From NCBI RefSeq assembly GCF_000617925.1, contig NZ_BAMT01000002.1:398058-462057 (forward strand): a stretch of DNA of 64,000 nt. The letters are read 5' to 3'. The notes below the pieces were generated by a model. That model did not search any database, was not told the origin of the DNA, and saw only the letters and a program-made list of their open reading frames with translations. Source of the stretch: Methylobacillus glycogenes JCM 2850. Lineage in GTDB: Bacteria > Pseudomonadota > Gammaproteobacteria > Burkholderiales > Methylophilaceae. The first letter of the stretch is position 1. Each line of letters starts with the position of its first letter. The translations under genes were made by a program, and so were the position numbers. Shown in pieces: positions 20,432-30,228 of this stretch.

Positions 20432-22676
20432 ATGCGACTACCCAAGCTGATTTCTCACCACACTTTGCGCAGGCTATTGGGCATGCTGGTGCCTATCTTG
20501 CTGATGGTGCAGGTTGCAGGCGGCATGGACAGCCAGGTGCTGCGTAGCCTGGAACGCTTTGCCTATGATGCCAGGCTCAAGCTCACCATGCCGGGTGGCG
20601 TGGATGAGCGCATTGTGATTGTCGATATCGATGAGGCCAGTTTGCAGCAAGAGGGGCATTGGCCCTGGAGCCGTGACAAACTTGCCTTGTTGCTGGATCA
20701 GTTGTTTGAGCGTTATGGCGCTGATGTGGTGGCGTTTGACGTGGTGTTTGCCGAGGCTGATCAAAGTTCAGGCTTGCCAGTGTTGCAACGGTTGCAAAGC
20801 CAGCAGTTGCACGACCAGGCGGGTTACAAAGCCGCACTTGCCGCGCTGGAGCCGGAACTCAACTACGATCAACGTTTTGCCAACAGCATGCAGGGGCGCC
20901 GTGTGGTGCTGGGCTATTATTTTCGTCACGATGGTGAGGCCAGCCACAACATAGGGCTGTTGCCGCCTGCGGCACTGGATGCCAGTGTGCTGCAGGCCAT
21001 GCCCCATATGGCGGTGATGGCAGCCAATGGTTACGGTGCCAATCTACCCCAGTTACAACAGCAAGCCGCTGCGGCTGGACATTTCAATCCTGAACCTGAT
21101 GATGACGGCATCACCCGCCGCGTGCCTTTGTTGGTGCAGCATGGCGATGGTTTGTATGAGTCACTGGCGCTGGCCGTGACACGTCTCGCCTTGGGTGAGC
21201 CACAACTCACTGCGGGCATAGAGCAATCTGCTGGTTATAACAGCCTGGAGTGGATAGGGCTGGGCCAGCGCAGGCTGCCTGTGGATGCCAATATCACCGC
21301 CTTGATTCCTTATCGCGGACCACAAGGCAGCTTTTCCTATATCGCCGCCAGCGATGTGCTGCATGGTCGTGCACCTCTATCGGCATTAAAGAGCAAGATA
21401 GTGCTGGTGGGCACCAGTGCTCCTGGCCTCATGGATTTGCGCGCCACGCCAGTACAAAGTGTTTACCCCGGGGTGGAAGTACACGCGAATATGATTGCTG
21501 GCATGCTGGATGGCAATTTGCGTCATGCGCCAGATTACAGAACGGGTGCAGAAATATTGCTGCTAGTTATCCTGGGGTTAAGCTTGGCTTATTATCTGCC
21601 TGCCCTGAGCCCATTGGCGGGCACAGTTTTGAGCCTTGCGGTGTTGCTTGGCTTGGTAACAGGCAATTTGGTGCTTTGGCGTGCCGGGCTGGATTTACCC
21701 TTGGCCTCGCCACTATTGGCGGTTGTGCTGATCTATGTGCTCAATGTGAGTTATGGCTACTTCATTGAGTCCCGCAGCAAGCGGCATTTGACCCAATTAT
21801 TTGGGCAATATGTGCCGCCAGCCTTGGTCAGCGAGATGGCTGCCCAGCCCGTAAATTTTGGGCTGGAGGGTGAGAATCGTCAGATGACGGTGCTGTTCTG
21901 TGATATTCGTGGCTTCACCAGTATTTCCGAGGCGCTGCCACCGCAGGAACTGGCCAAGCTCATGAACGAGTATCTCAGCGCCATGACCGAGGTGATACAC
22001 CAGCATCGTGGCACTATAGACAAATACATGGGCGATGCATCATGGCCTTTTGGGGGGCGCCGCTGCATGATGAGCAACATGCAAATCATGCAGTAGCGCG
22101 GCAATCGGCATGCTGCAGGCGCTGCAAGAGGTCAATACGGCTTTTTACCAAAAAGGCTGGCCCAGGTTGGAGATAGGCATAGGGCTCAATAGTGGGGAAA
22201 TGACGGTAGGCAATATGGGTTCGGCCTTTCGCATGGCTTATACCGTGCTGGGCGATGCGGTGAATCTGGGCGCCAGACTTGAAAGCTTGTCACCATATTA
22301 TGCTGAACCACTCATCTTGAGTGAGGCGGTCTGCCTGGCGGCAACGCAATACCATTACCGCGAACTTGATCTTGTGCGCGTAAAAGGTAAAGATGCTGCT
22401 GTACGTATTTATGCGCCGATTCTGGATAGCGCTGCACAAATAGTGACAAGCTCTGAGGCCGAGCAGCAATCACTGCACTATGCCCAGGCATTGTTACACT
22501 ATAGAGAACAACATTGGCAGCAAGCGCGGACAGCATTTCTGGATTTACAGTCAAGGTTTGGGGAGCGAAGAATTCATCACATCTATCTAGCACGTATCGC
22601 CGAATGCATGAGCCAGCCTCCAGAGCCGCAATGGCAGGGCATTCATCGCTTCGATAGCAAACAGGGGCCAGCATGA
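20432..22676 (+). CDS. CHASE2-domain class III adenylate cyclase (two frame breaks, 22039 and about 22097)
   Basis: Membrane-bound receptor-type nucleotide cyclase. Order: N-terminal TM, extracytoplasmic CHASE2 domain (about residues 30-340), three TM helices (about 370-455), then a class III cyclase domain. Metal aspartates are in VLFCDIRGFTSI and YMGDAIMAFW; the transition-state Asn/Arg are in GDAVNLGARLE. The Lys of DKYMGDA with the Thr of YTVLGDA is the Lys/Thr pair seen in bacterial adenylate cyclases, so cAMP is the likely product. Two single-base losses occur: GATGCATCATGG needs another A, and GTAGCGCGGCA needs one base. Corrected length is 748 residues. The stop overlaps the next gene by ATGA, so the three-gene cassette is probably one operon. 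The signal sensed by CHASE2 is unknown. Confidence 0.85.
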
Positions 22677-23437
22677 AGCTCGAAGTGTTGGGTTGCGGTG
22701 GCGGCGTAGGCCAAGGTCAGCGTACGACCTCTTTCTTGATTGATGAGCTTATTCTGCTGGATGCAGGTAGCGGCGTGGGCGAACTGAGCATTACGCAACT
22801 TGAAGCCATTGATCATGTGTTTCTTACCCATGCCCATCTCGATCACACGGCATTTTTGCCCTTCCTGCTCGATACCGTGTTGGGTAGGCGGCAAGCCCCC
22901 GTGGTGGTGCATGCTCTGGCGGAAACCATCGCTGTCTTAAAAGCACATATTTTTAATTGGCAAGTCTGGCCAGACTTCAACCAGATTCCGTCACTGGAAC
23001 ATCCTCTTTTGCAGTATGCGCCGCTAGTGGTGGGCGAAACGGTGAATGTTGGAAAAACCCGAATTACCGCCTTGCCTGCGCGGCATAGTGTGCCCGCACT
23101 CGGTTATTTGATTGAAGGCGAGGGTGGCGGCATTGCTTTCAGCGGAGATACTACCCACAACGATGCGTTCTGGCATGCGCTCAATCAGGTACAAAATCTA
23201 CAGCACCTGATTATTGAGACTGCATTCAGCAATGCCGATATTGAGCTGGCCAAACTCTCTTGCCATCTTTGCCCTTCCTTATTGCTGAAGGGGCTTGATC
23301 TGCTGCAGTCTCGCCCTCGGGTGTGGATTACCCACCTCAAGCCCGGCGAGGCAGACAGCATCATGAACGACATTGAGCAATTACAGCATCCATTAGCGCC
23401 ACAAGCCCTGCAGCATGGGCAGACCATAACCTTGTGA
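22673..23437 (+). CDS. Metallo-beta-lactamase-fold 3',5'-cyclic-nucleotide phosphodiesterase-like protein
   Basis: A 254-residue MBL-fold hydrolase. Metal ligands visible: HAHLDHTAF (near residues 44-49), H of PARHSVPALGY (near 141), D of FSGDTTHNDAF (near 158) and H of THLKPGE (near 223). The HxHLDH core and overall form fit the class II cyclic-nucleotide phosphodiesterase group; tRNase Z-like enzymes are related, and sequence alone does not exclude another phosphodiester. Its position, overlapping the stop of an adenylate cyclase and followed by a cNMP-binding protein, makes cAMP the obvious candidate substrate (inference). Confidence 0.75.
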   Translation: MKLEVLGCGGGVGQGQRTTSFLIDELILLDAGSGVGELSITQLEAIDHVFLTHAHLDHTAFLPFLLDTVLGRRQAPVVVHALAETIAVLKAHIFNWQVWPDFNQIPSLEHPLLQYAPLVVGETVNVGKTRITALPARHSVPALGYLIEGEGGGIAFSGDTTHNDAFWHALNQVQNLQHLIIETAFSNADIELAKLSCHLCPSLLLKGLDLLQSRPRVWITHLKPGEADSIMNDIEQLQHPLAPQALQHGQTITL

Positions 23438-23443
23438 GAACCT

Positions 23444-24499
23444 ATGCACATCCTTGAAACCTTTTTGCTGCAACTTGAACCCATACTTTCACTATCGAAA
23501 GCTCGTTTGCATGAATTGGCGACACTGAGCTTTATTGAGTACGTCAATCAGGACATTGATCCCTGGCGTCTGAACGTCAACAAAAACTCCCAAGTGTTAT
23601 ATCTCTTGCAGGGTGAGTTGGCGATTAATCATGTTGATGGCAGCAGCCGGGTGTTGGTGGGGGGTAGCGAAGAAGCCAAATTTCCTGTGGGCAGTGGTCC
23701 ACTGCCGGTGAAAGATACTCGTGCCCTGACTGATATCCAGATAGTGCGTATTGATACCGACTTGCTGGACATTATGATGACCTGGGATCAGCTTGCGGGA
23801 GATGAGCTCGAGCTTGAGGCCAGTTTACCGCAAACACCGGAAGTGCCAGATCAAGCCAAATGGATGCGGCAAACCGAGGTGTTTGGCGTAGCCAAATTAC
23901 AGAATGGCTTGTTCAGTCGATTACCGGCTGCAAATATTGAAGAAATGTTCAGGCGTATGGAACTGCTGCCAGTGGTCATAGGGCAGGTCATTATTCGCCA
24001 GGGCGAAGAAGGTGATTATTATTACCTGATTGACCAAGGCCAAGCCTTGGTGAGTCGCAGACCTGCTCCCGGGCAGCCTGATGTCATTCTTGCAGAGCTT
24101 GGTCCGGGGTCGGCTTTTGGTGAAGAGGCTTTGGTGAGCAGCAATCGCCGCAATGCCACCATCGTTATGAAAACCGGTGGTCTATTGCTCAGGCTGAAAA
24201 AGCAGGATTTCCTCGAATTATTGCAGACACCGCTTTTACAGCAAGTGACGGTTGCGCAAGCTGAGCAAATGGTCAAAGAAGGGGCCAAGTGGCTGGATGT
24301 GCGCTTGCCTGCAGAGTATGACTATCAGCATCTTCCTAACGCGATCAATACGCCTTTGTATGATTTACGCAAACTACTGAATAATCTGGATAAATCGCAA
24401 AGCTATATCACTTACTGTCATACTGGACGACGTAGCTCGGCAGCTGCAATCATCCTGCTGGGGCATGGATTTGATGTAAGTATTCTGGGCCACGAATAA
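23444..24499 (+). CDS. Tandem cyclic-nucleotide-binding / rhodanese fusion protein
   Basis: A 351-residue cytosolic protein. Residues 1-120 look like a degenerate cNMP-binding beta-roll without a phosphate-binding cassette. Residues about 165-275 form a second one with VIIRQGEEGDYYYLIDQG and a cassette FGEEALVSSNRRNATIVM that keeps the Glu and Arg needed to bind cAMP/cGMP. Residues about 280-350 are a rhodanese domain (WLDVRLPAEYDYQHLPNAIN) with active-site loop CHTGRRSSAA. There is no helix-turn-helix, so it is not a CRP-type regulator. It lies 6 nt after the phosphodiesterase gene. The inferred role is an effector in which cyclic nucleotide controls a sulfur- or persulfide-handling domain; the actual substrate is unknown. 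Confidence 0.8.
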   Translation: MHILETFLLQLEPILSLSKARLHELATLSFIEYVNQDIDPWRLNVNKNSQVLYLLQGELAINHVDGSSRVLVGGSEEAKFPVGSGPLPVKDTRALTDIQIVRIDTDLLDIMMTWDQLAGDELELEASLPQTPEVPDQAKWMRQTEVFGVAKLQNGLFSRLPAANIEEMFRRMELLPVVIGQVIIRQGEEGDYYYLIDQGQALVSRRPAPGQPDVILAELGPGSAFGEEALVSSNRRNATIVMKTGGLLLRLKKQDFLELLQTPLLQQVTVAQAEQMVKEGAKWLDVRLPAEYDYQHLPNAINTPLYDLRKLLNNLDKSQSYITYCHTGRRSSAAAIILLGHGFDVSILGHE

Positions 24500-24528
24500 T
24501 AAAAAACCCGCTCGTAAGCGGGTTGTGT
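24500..24528 (-). terminator. Terminator for pilA (also ends the cyclic-nucleotide cassette)
   Basis: Stem AACCCGCT-CGTA-AGCGGGTT with a T6 run on the minus strand, just past the pilA stop. On the plus strand it lies right after the cNMP/rhodanese gene but has no clean T-run. Confidence 0.75.
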
Positions 24529-24548
24529 TGAGCATCAAGCTTGTTCTA

Positions 24549-24986
24549 TTAAGAAGCTGCACCTGTGCATACTGCCACTGGGCCGATATGACGTTGCAAG
24601 GCTGTCGACGCGCATGTCCATGCACCTGTTGTGGCGTTACGAGTCAAGGTGATGGTGCGAGTGGCTACAGTGCTTGGGCCATTCACAATCGTCGCAGTCA
24701 ATGTACCGGATGTGGCGAGAGCAATTGTGGTATTTGCGTTGCTAGCTTGAACACCTATGTAAGCTGAGCCATCAGGTGGTGGGTTTGTTAAGGTCGGTGT
24801 CAAACCTTCATTCAACGCCAGATCAAAACCTGTTTTTCCGGGTGCCACTTCAGCCAATGCTGCAGCCCATTTAGACTTGGCGGTGTAATCTTGGTAAGAC
24901 GGAATCGCTACCGCAGCCAGAATACCGATAATCGCAACAACGATCATCAGTTCGATCAGAGTAAAACCTTGTTGTACCTTTTTCAT
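24549..24986 (-). CDS. pilA: Type IV major pilin PilA
   Basis: Structural subunit of the type IV pilus. The 145-residue prepilin has a short leader MKKVQQG, then the mature start [20 protein letters not shown] with Phe+1 and Glu+5, to be cleaved and N-methylated by PilD. It ends with a two-cysteine D-region (TC...VC, about 17 residues apart). The globular part is rich in Thr/Asn/Ala, as usual for variable pilins. The ATG at 24986 has AAAGGGG upstream; an open frame continues further but has no pilin character. A perfect sigma-54 promoter lies about 65-80 nt upstream. Confidence 0.93.
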   Translation of the reverse strand: MKKVQQGFTLIELMIVVAIIGILAAVAIPSYQDYTAKSKWAAALAEVAPGKTGFDLALNEGLTPTLTNPPPDGSAYIGVQASNANTTIALATSGTLTATIVNGPSTVATRTITLTRNATTGAWTCASTALQRHIGPVAVCTGAAS

Positions 24987-25050
24987 CGCTAACCCCTTTG
25001 TTTGGTTTGGTTGACTGTTGCGGTATGCACTACACCGCGTGCTCAGAGTA

Positions 25051-25068
25051 TTGCAACCTGCGTGCCAA
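25051..25068 (-). promoter_or_regulatory. Sigma-54 (-24/-12) promoter of pilA
   Basis: On the minus strand the sequence reads TTGGCACGCAGGTTGCAA: TGGCAC, five bases, TTGCA, an exact match to the RpoN consensus with correct GG/GC spacing. It lies upstream of the pilA ribosome-binding site and points towards pilA. By analogy with Pseudomonas, PilR would be the activator; no pilS/pilR gene lies in the window. Confidence 0.9.
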
Positions 25069-25091
25069 CTTTTATAAAAAGATGACTTGTT

Positions 25092-25116
25092 ATTGAAAAT
25101 AAAGGATATTTTCAAT
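25092..25116. repeat. Perfect 10-bp inverted repeat upstream of the pilA promoter
   Basis: ATTGAAAATA-AAGGA-TATTTTCAAT, a perfect 10-bp dyad about 25 bp upstream of the -24 element. It could be an operator or a bend/IHF-like element between enhancer and promoter; it lacks GC content and a T-run, so a terminator is unlikely. Confidence 0.55.
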
Positions 25117-25123
25117 GCGCAAC

Positions 25124-25152
25124 AAAAAGGCGTAACCTTAGTTACGCCTTTT
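25124..25152 (-). terminator. Terminator downstream of the MxaD-like gene
   Basis: Perfect stem AAAAGGCGTAAC-CTTA-GTTACGCCTTTT, with a T5 run on the minus strand (A5 on plus). It ends transcription coming from the MxaD-like gene before the pilA promoter. Confidence 0.8.
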
Positions 25153-25164
25153 CAGCTTCAGGCA

Positions 25165-25191
25165 CTGACAAAAATTGTCAGCTAGTGACAA
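25165..25191. promoter_or_regulatory. Cluster of TGTCA/TGACA motifs, candidate PilR enhancer site
   Basis: TGACA (25166-25170), TGTCA (25176-25180) and TGACA (25186-25190) recur at 10-bp steps, one helical turn apart, about 100 bp upstream of the sigma-54 promoter. Pseudomonas PilR sites contain repeated TGTC elements, so this is a plausible activator site. It sits between the MxaD-like stop codon and its terminator. Confidence 0.4.
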
Positions 25192-25210
25192 GCTTTAGTA
25201 AGTTGCAGAC

Positions 25211-25744
25211 TTACTTGCCTTCAGCAACCTTCTTCAGGTTAGCCAAACCAGCGTCATAAACGCCGTTCACTGCATCCAGAGCAGACTTGTCATCTTGACC
25301 TGGTGGGATAGGTGGGTTGAGCTTGTAAACACGGTAGAAGCGACCCATCCACTTGACTTCAGACTTGCCGCCGTCAACTGCCTTTACAGAGATGGTGGAG
25401 TAATAGTCAGCAACAGGCAATACACCCTCGATGATGCCGTACTTCATCTGCTTGCTGCTATCGTCAATGCTCTTGAGGTTTTCCAGAATGGTGCCGCCGC
25501 CCTTCAGGGTCAGCAGGCGTGTGGTTTCTTCCTGGCCAGCGTCATCCTTGCGCTTGTCGAGCTTGGTGCTTTCAATGGCAGGGTGCCACTTTTGCCAGCC
25601 GCCGAAGTCCTTGATCAGGCCCCAGACCTTGTCAGGGCTGGCGTCGATCACAACGGTTTTTTCTACTTTTTGTGGGGAAGGGCCGTGGGCGGCAGCTGTC
25701 AGTGGCAACATGCCAATAGCCAGCAGGGCGAGTATCTTTTTCAT
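25211..25744 (-). CDS. MxaD-like SRPBCC-family periplasmic protein
   Basis: A 177-residue precursor with a signal peptide (MKKILALLAIGMLPLTAAA) and a START/Bet v1-like SRPBCC domain: VEKTVVIDASPDKVWGLIKD followed by FGGWQKWHPAIES. The mature start HGPSPQKVEKTV resembles MxaD of methylotrophs, a periplasmic protein reported to influence methanol dehydrogenase-cytochrome c interaction. GGAG lies 8 nt before the ATG at 25744. It follows the beta-propeller gene on the same strand by 94 nt. No mxaF/xoxF gene is present here, so a role in methanol oxidation is inference from family resemblance only. Confidence 0.7.
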   Translation of the reverse strand: MKKILALLAIGMLPLTAAAHGPSPQKVEKTVVIDASPDKVWGLIKDFGGWQKWHPAIESTKLDKRKDDAGQEETTRLLTLKGGGTILENLKSIDDSSKQMKYGIIEGVLPVADYYSTISVKAVDGGKSEVKWMGRFYRVYKLNPPIPPGQDDKSALDAVNGVYDAGLANLKKVAEGK

Positions 25745-25838
25745 CACTATTTCTCCATGTTTTATAGCTACTTTAAAGTGGGCAGCCAGTGTGCTGTCCT
25801 GCAATTGTGTGCGGGACAGCATACTAGAACAGCCCCTA

Positions 25839-26851
25839 TCAATGTGACGTCTTGAGAATAAACTGCCCAAAGGCCCGGCTTTGCTTGCCAGTCGGGATGT
25901 CCTTCAGGTGTTTATGACTACTGGCGTCTATCACTGAAACTGAGTTGTCAAACCAGTTGGCAACATAAATCTTTTGGCGCTTAGCATCGTAATTGATGCC
26001 TTCGGGGAAGCCGCCTACATGTATCTTGCTGATTTCCTTGCCTAGCTCTAGGTCTATAACTGAGACCGAATCGGCCTGGGTATTGGTGACATAAGCATAA
26101 CGATTATCCGGACTGACAATCACGCAGTAAGGATGTTCACCCACGGCTATGGTCTGGCTGCTGCCATTGCTCAGGTCAAGGATGGATAAACTATTGGCGT
26201 AGACATTGACGCTGAATACTTTTTTGCTATCCGCGCTGGCAGCGATGCCAAAGGGGTGAGCGCCAGTGGCAATGCGCTGCAATACCTTGAGGCTGGTGGT
26301 GTCTATAATGGCAAGGTCATTGCTGTCACGGTTGGCAACCAGCAGTTTGCTGCCGTCAGGGCTGATCATAATGCCAGCAGGGGCCTTGCCTATGCTGACT
26401 TCACGGCGTTCTGCCGTGTTGGCGGTATTGATCGCCAATATACGGTTGTCATTCCAGTCGGCCACATACAAGGTGCGGCTGTCGGGTGAAAGGGCAATGC
26501 CCACTGGCGAGCTGCAATATCGATAGTGTCGGTCACTTGCAGTTGCTGGCTATCAATCACCGAGACGGAGTGACTGTCTACATTGCTGATGTAAACCTTA
26601 CCTAGCTTGGCCGAGGTAGCCACCCCAACTGGCGACTTGCCTACGGCTATCGTGGCAGTGACTTGTAATGTGTCCAGATCAATCACAGAAACCGTGTTGT
26701 CACCCTGGTTGGTGATATAGGCCTGATCAGCCATGGCAGGCGTAAAGGCAACCAGTGCCAGCAGGGCCAAGCCTAGCGTAGTGACAATATGTTGCACTTT
26801 GGAATAAGCAATGTTGGCGAGATGCGACTTGGAGATATGAGTTGTTGCCAT
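25839..26851 (-). CDS. Periplasmic YVTN/YncE-family beta-propeller protein (frame break near 26506)
   Basis: A secreted seven-bladed-propeller-type protein: N-terminal hydrophobic signal ending AFTPAMA, then repeated blades with the pattern AYITNQGDNTVSVIDLDT, VYISNVDSHSVSVID, LYVADWNDNRILAI, AYVTNTQADSVSVIDLE and IYVANWFDNSVSVIDA. The frame breaks at about 26506. On the coding strand CTCGCCAGTGGG must become CTCGCCCAGTGGG to read PVGIALSPDSRTLYVA. Corrected length is 337 residues. Related propellers are often found beside PQQ-dependent dehydrogenase genes; with the MxaD-like neighbour this hints at periplasmic alcohol oxidation, but binding partners are unknown. Confidence 0.78.
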
Positions 26852-27037
26852 TGGAGAATAAACGCGCAGTGCTTGCTACAGGTTGACTTGGCAGTATACG
26901 GGCCGGGTGTAAACAGCGTCAAGGCGAGATGTCAGGCAGGTTTTGCCTATAGCCTAGGCATGTTCAAGTTAGGGGTATTTCTTTCTTTATCGGGCGAAAT
27001 ATGGAAGAATTACGTCAAATTATAGAGGTATGTTGTC

Positions 27038-27556
27038 ATGATAGATCGCGATGGATATCGCCCGAATGTTGGCATAATTCTGTGCAATGGTCGCAATCAG
27101 GTGTTCTGGGGTAAGCGCATCCGCGAACACTCTTGGCAGTTCCCACAAGGTGGCATCAAACATGGCGAAAGTCCAGAACAAGCCATGTACCGTGAACTGA
27201 TGGAGGAAGTGGGCTTGCGGCCCGAGCATGTCAAAATTCTGGGTAGAACCAGGGATTGGCTGCGTTATGACGTGCCAACCAACTGGATAAAACGGGAATG
27301 GCGCGGCAGCTACAAGGGACAAAAGCAAATCTGGTTTCTGCTGAGGCTGGTGGGCCGTGATAGCGATGTCTCCCTGCGTGCCACGGCACACCCAGAGTTT
27401 GATGCCTGGCGCTGGAGTGATTACTGGGTGGCGATGGACTCCGTGATTGAGTTCAAGCGTGATGTTTACCGCCTGGCTTTGAAGGAATTGTCCTCACACT
27501 TGGCAGATAGGCGCCGCGCACGTGCGGAAGAGAAGGAAGTCCAGTTAATACGCTAG
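27038..27556 (+). CDS. rppH: RNA pyrophosphohydrolase RppH
   Basis: Nudix hydrolase that removes pyrophosphate from mRNA 5' ends and so triggers RNase E-dependent decay. The 172-residue protein starts with the conserved [17 protein letters not shown] and carries a complete Nudix box, [20 protein letters not shown] followed by VGL. FPQGG precedes it, and [14 protein letters not shown] RppH-specific stretches follow. The basic C-terminal tail ([11 protein letters not shown]) fits RNA binding. AGAGG lies upstream of the ATG. Followed by a strong terminator. Confidence 0.94.
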   Translation: MIDRDGYRPNVGIILCNGRNQVFWGKRIREHSWQFPQGGIKHGESPEQAMYRELMEEVGLRPEHVKILGRTRDWLRYDVPTNWIKREWRGSYKGQKQIWFLLRLVGRDSDVSLRATAHPEFDAWRWSDYWVAMDSVIEFKRDVYRLALKELSSHLADRRRARAEEKEVQLIR

Positions 27557-27597
27557 AGATCGGGTTCTAGGCAAATTGAAAAACCGTCTTAAACTCG

Positions 27598-27633
27598 GAA
27601 AAAAAGCCACGGTGACTACCGTGGCTTTTTTTG
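27598..27633. terminator. Bidirectional terminator between rppH and psd
   Basis: AAAAAAAGCCACGG-TGACTA-CCGTGGCTTTTTTT: GC stem with A7 and T7 flanks, serving both convergent genes. Confidence 0.9.
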
Positions 27634-27691
27634 TGCCTAATATTGTGTGAATTCATTTGCCTGGGCCACACCTTGCAAGCGCTTGGCTGAG

Positions 27692-28539
27692 TTATTGTGC
27701 TTGCGCCATAGCCTCGCCCAGGCGTACCGCTCCGCGGGGTGCCCAGTTGCCGGAAAACGCCAATTTGAAAGTAGCCGGGTAGAGCAGGACTACGGTAGAG
27801 CCCAGCAAGAAGCGTCCCATCTCATCCCCTTGCTCCAGCACAATGTTTTGATCCTCATAATGCCAAGTTTGCACGCGACCAGGGCGCGGCGGATTGACGA
27901 TGCCATGCCAGATGGTGGCCATGCTGCCGACGATGGTGGCACCCACCAATACCAGGACGAAATTACCCTCTGAGGTGGCAAACTCGCAGACAACGCGCTC
28001 ATTGCGCGCAAACAGGCCGGGAATGTTTTCCGCGGTGGCGGGATTAACCGAAAACAAGTCGCCGGGCACATAAGTCATGCTCAGCAACTTGCCGCGGCAT
28101 GGCATATGGATGCGATGGTAATCCCTGGGGCTAAGGTAGATAGTGGCAAAATGCCCATTATCGTATTGCTTGGCCATCTCGCCATTGCCCGCAAGTAAAG
28201 TGCGGGTGGAGTAATCATGGCCCTTGGCTGGAAGATTTGGTCGTGCTTGATCTCACCAAACTGGCTGATGGCACCATCCACTGGGCAGATTTGGCTGGCC
28301 TGCGCCAGGGGGCGTGCGCCTGGCTTTAATGCCCGTGTGAAAAACTCATTAAAACTAGCATAGCTTTCAATCGCAGGGTTGGCGGCCTCTGCCATGTTGA
28401 CTTGATAGCGGCCCACAAACCAGCGTATGACCGCAGTGGTGAGCTTGCCCGCGCGTAGATGTGCCAGTTTGCCTGCCAGTACGGTCAGGGCGGTCTTGGG
28501 AATCAGGTATTGCAGCTTGACGATGCAAGAGGATGCCAT
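27692..28539 (-). CDS. psd: Phosphatidylserine decarboxylase proenzyme Psd (frame break near 28228)
   Basis: Makes phosphatidylethanolamine at the inner membrane. The autocatalytic cleavage site LGST (RFLLGSTVVLLYP) near the C-terminus produces the alpha chain with its pyruvoyl group from Ser. Also present are SFNEFFTRALKPGARP, CPVDGAISQFGEI and the YLSPRDYHRIHMP motif. The frame is broken at about 28228: coding strand TTCCAGCCAAGG needs TTCCAGGCCAAGG, which restores QAKGHDYSTRTLL. Corrected length is 282 residues, normal for bacterial Psd. ilvC ends 104 nt upstream, separated by a terminator. Confidence 0.9.
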
Positions 28540-28569
28540 GGTGGCCTCATAGAAAATCGGTGACTGAAA

Positions 28570-28604
28570 AACAAAAGAGGCAGGGCATTTCAGCCCGGCC
28601 TCTT
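28570..28604 (-). terminator. Terminator after ilvC
   Basis: On the minus strand GAGGCCGGGC-TGAAAT-GCCCTGCCTC (one mismatch in the stem) is followed by TTTTGTTTTT, just downstream of the ilvC stop. Confidence 0.7.
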
Positions 28605-28643
28605 GTCCATTTCAAGCGTATCAACGCTTAATACTGGGGCTTT

Positions 28644-29662
<1,019 letters not shown>

Positions 29663-29724
29663 TTACCTTTCAATACAGAGGGTGTGGTGCTGCAGAACGC
29701 ACAATGCGTTGCAGCGCTAAGCGT

Positions 29725-30216
29725 TTAAAGTTTGAGTATTCTGTCGCCGCGGCCTATACCGGATGCTCCGGTGCGCACGGTTTCAAGAATGGCGGCCTTG
29801 TCCAGCGCTTCCAGGAAGGCATCCAGTTTGGAGCCAGAGCCTGTCAGCTCTATGGTGTAGCTGCCGTCTGCTACGTCGATGATACGACCGCGGAAAATAT
29901 CGCACATGCGCTTCATTTCATCGCGGAACGGCCCAGTGGCCTTTACCTTCACCAACATCAGCTCGCGCTCGATAAAGCGGCCATCGTTGAGGTCCAGTAC
30001 CTTGACCACATCAATCAGCTTGTTGAGCTGCTTGATGATCTGCTCAATCACTTCATCCGATCCGGAGGTGACGATGGTCATGCGTGACAAAGTGGCATCC
30101 TCGGTGGGTGCCACGGTCAAAGATTCAATATTGTAGGCGCGCGCGGAAAACAGGCCAGCCACGCGTGAGAGCGCGCCAGCTTCGTTTTCCATCAATATAG
30201 AGATGATATGTTTCAT
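29725..30216 (-). CDS. ilvH: Acetolactate synthase small (regulatory) subunit
   Basis: Regulatory subunit that activates the catalytic subunit and confers valine feedback inhibition. At 163 residues it has the typical IlvH layout: an N-terminal ACT domain (HIISILMENEAGALSRVAGL, then FSARAYNIESLTVAPTED) and a C-terminal ALS_ss domain (IELTGSGSKLDAFLEALD). It lies 12 nt after ilvB and 65 nt before ilvC on the same strand. Confidence 0.95.
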   Translation of the reverse strand: MKHIISILMENEAGALSRVAGLFSARAYNIESLTVAPTEDATLSRMTIVTSGSDEVIEQIIKQLNKLIDVVKVLDLNDGRFIERELMLVKVKATGPFRDEMKRMCDIFRGRIIDVADGSYTIELTGSGSKLDAFLEALDKAAILETVRTGASGIGRGDRILKL

Positions 30217-30228
30217 GCGTGGTTCTTC

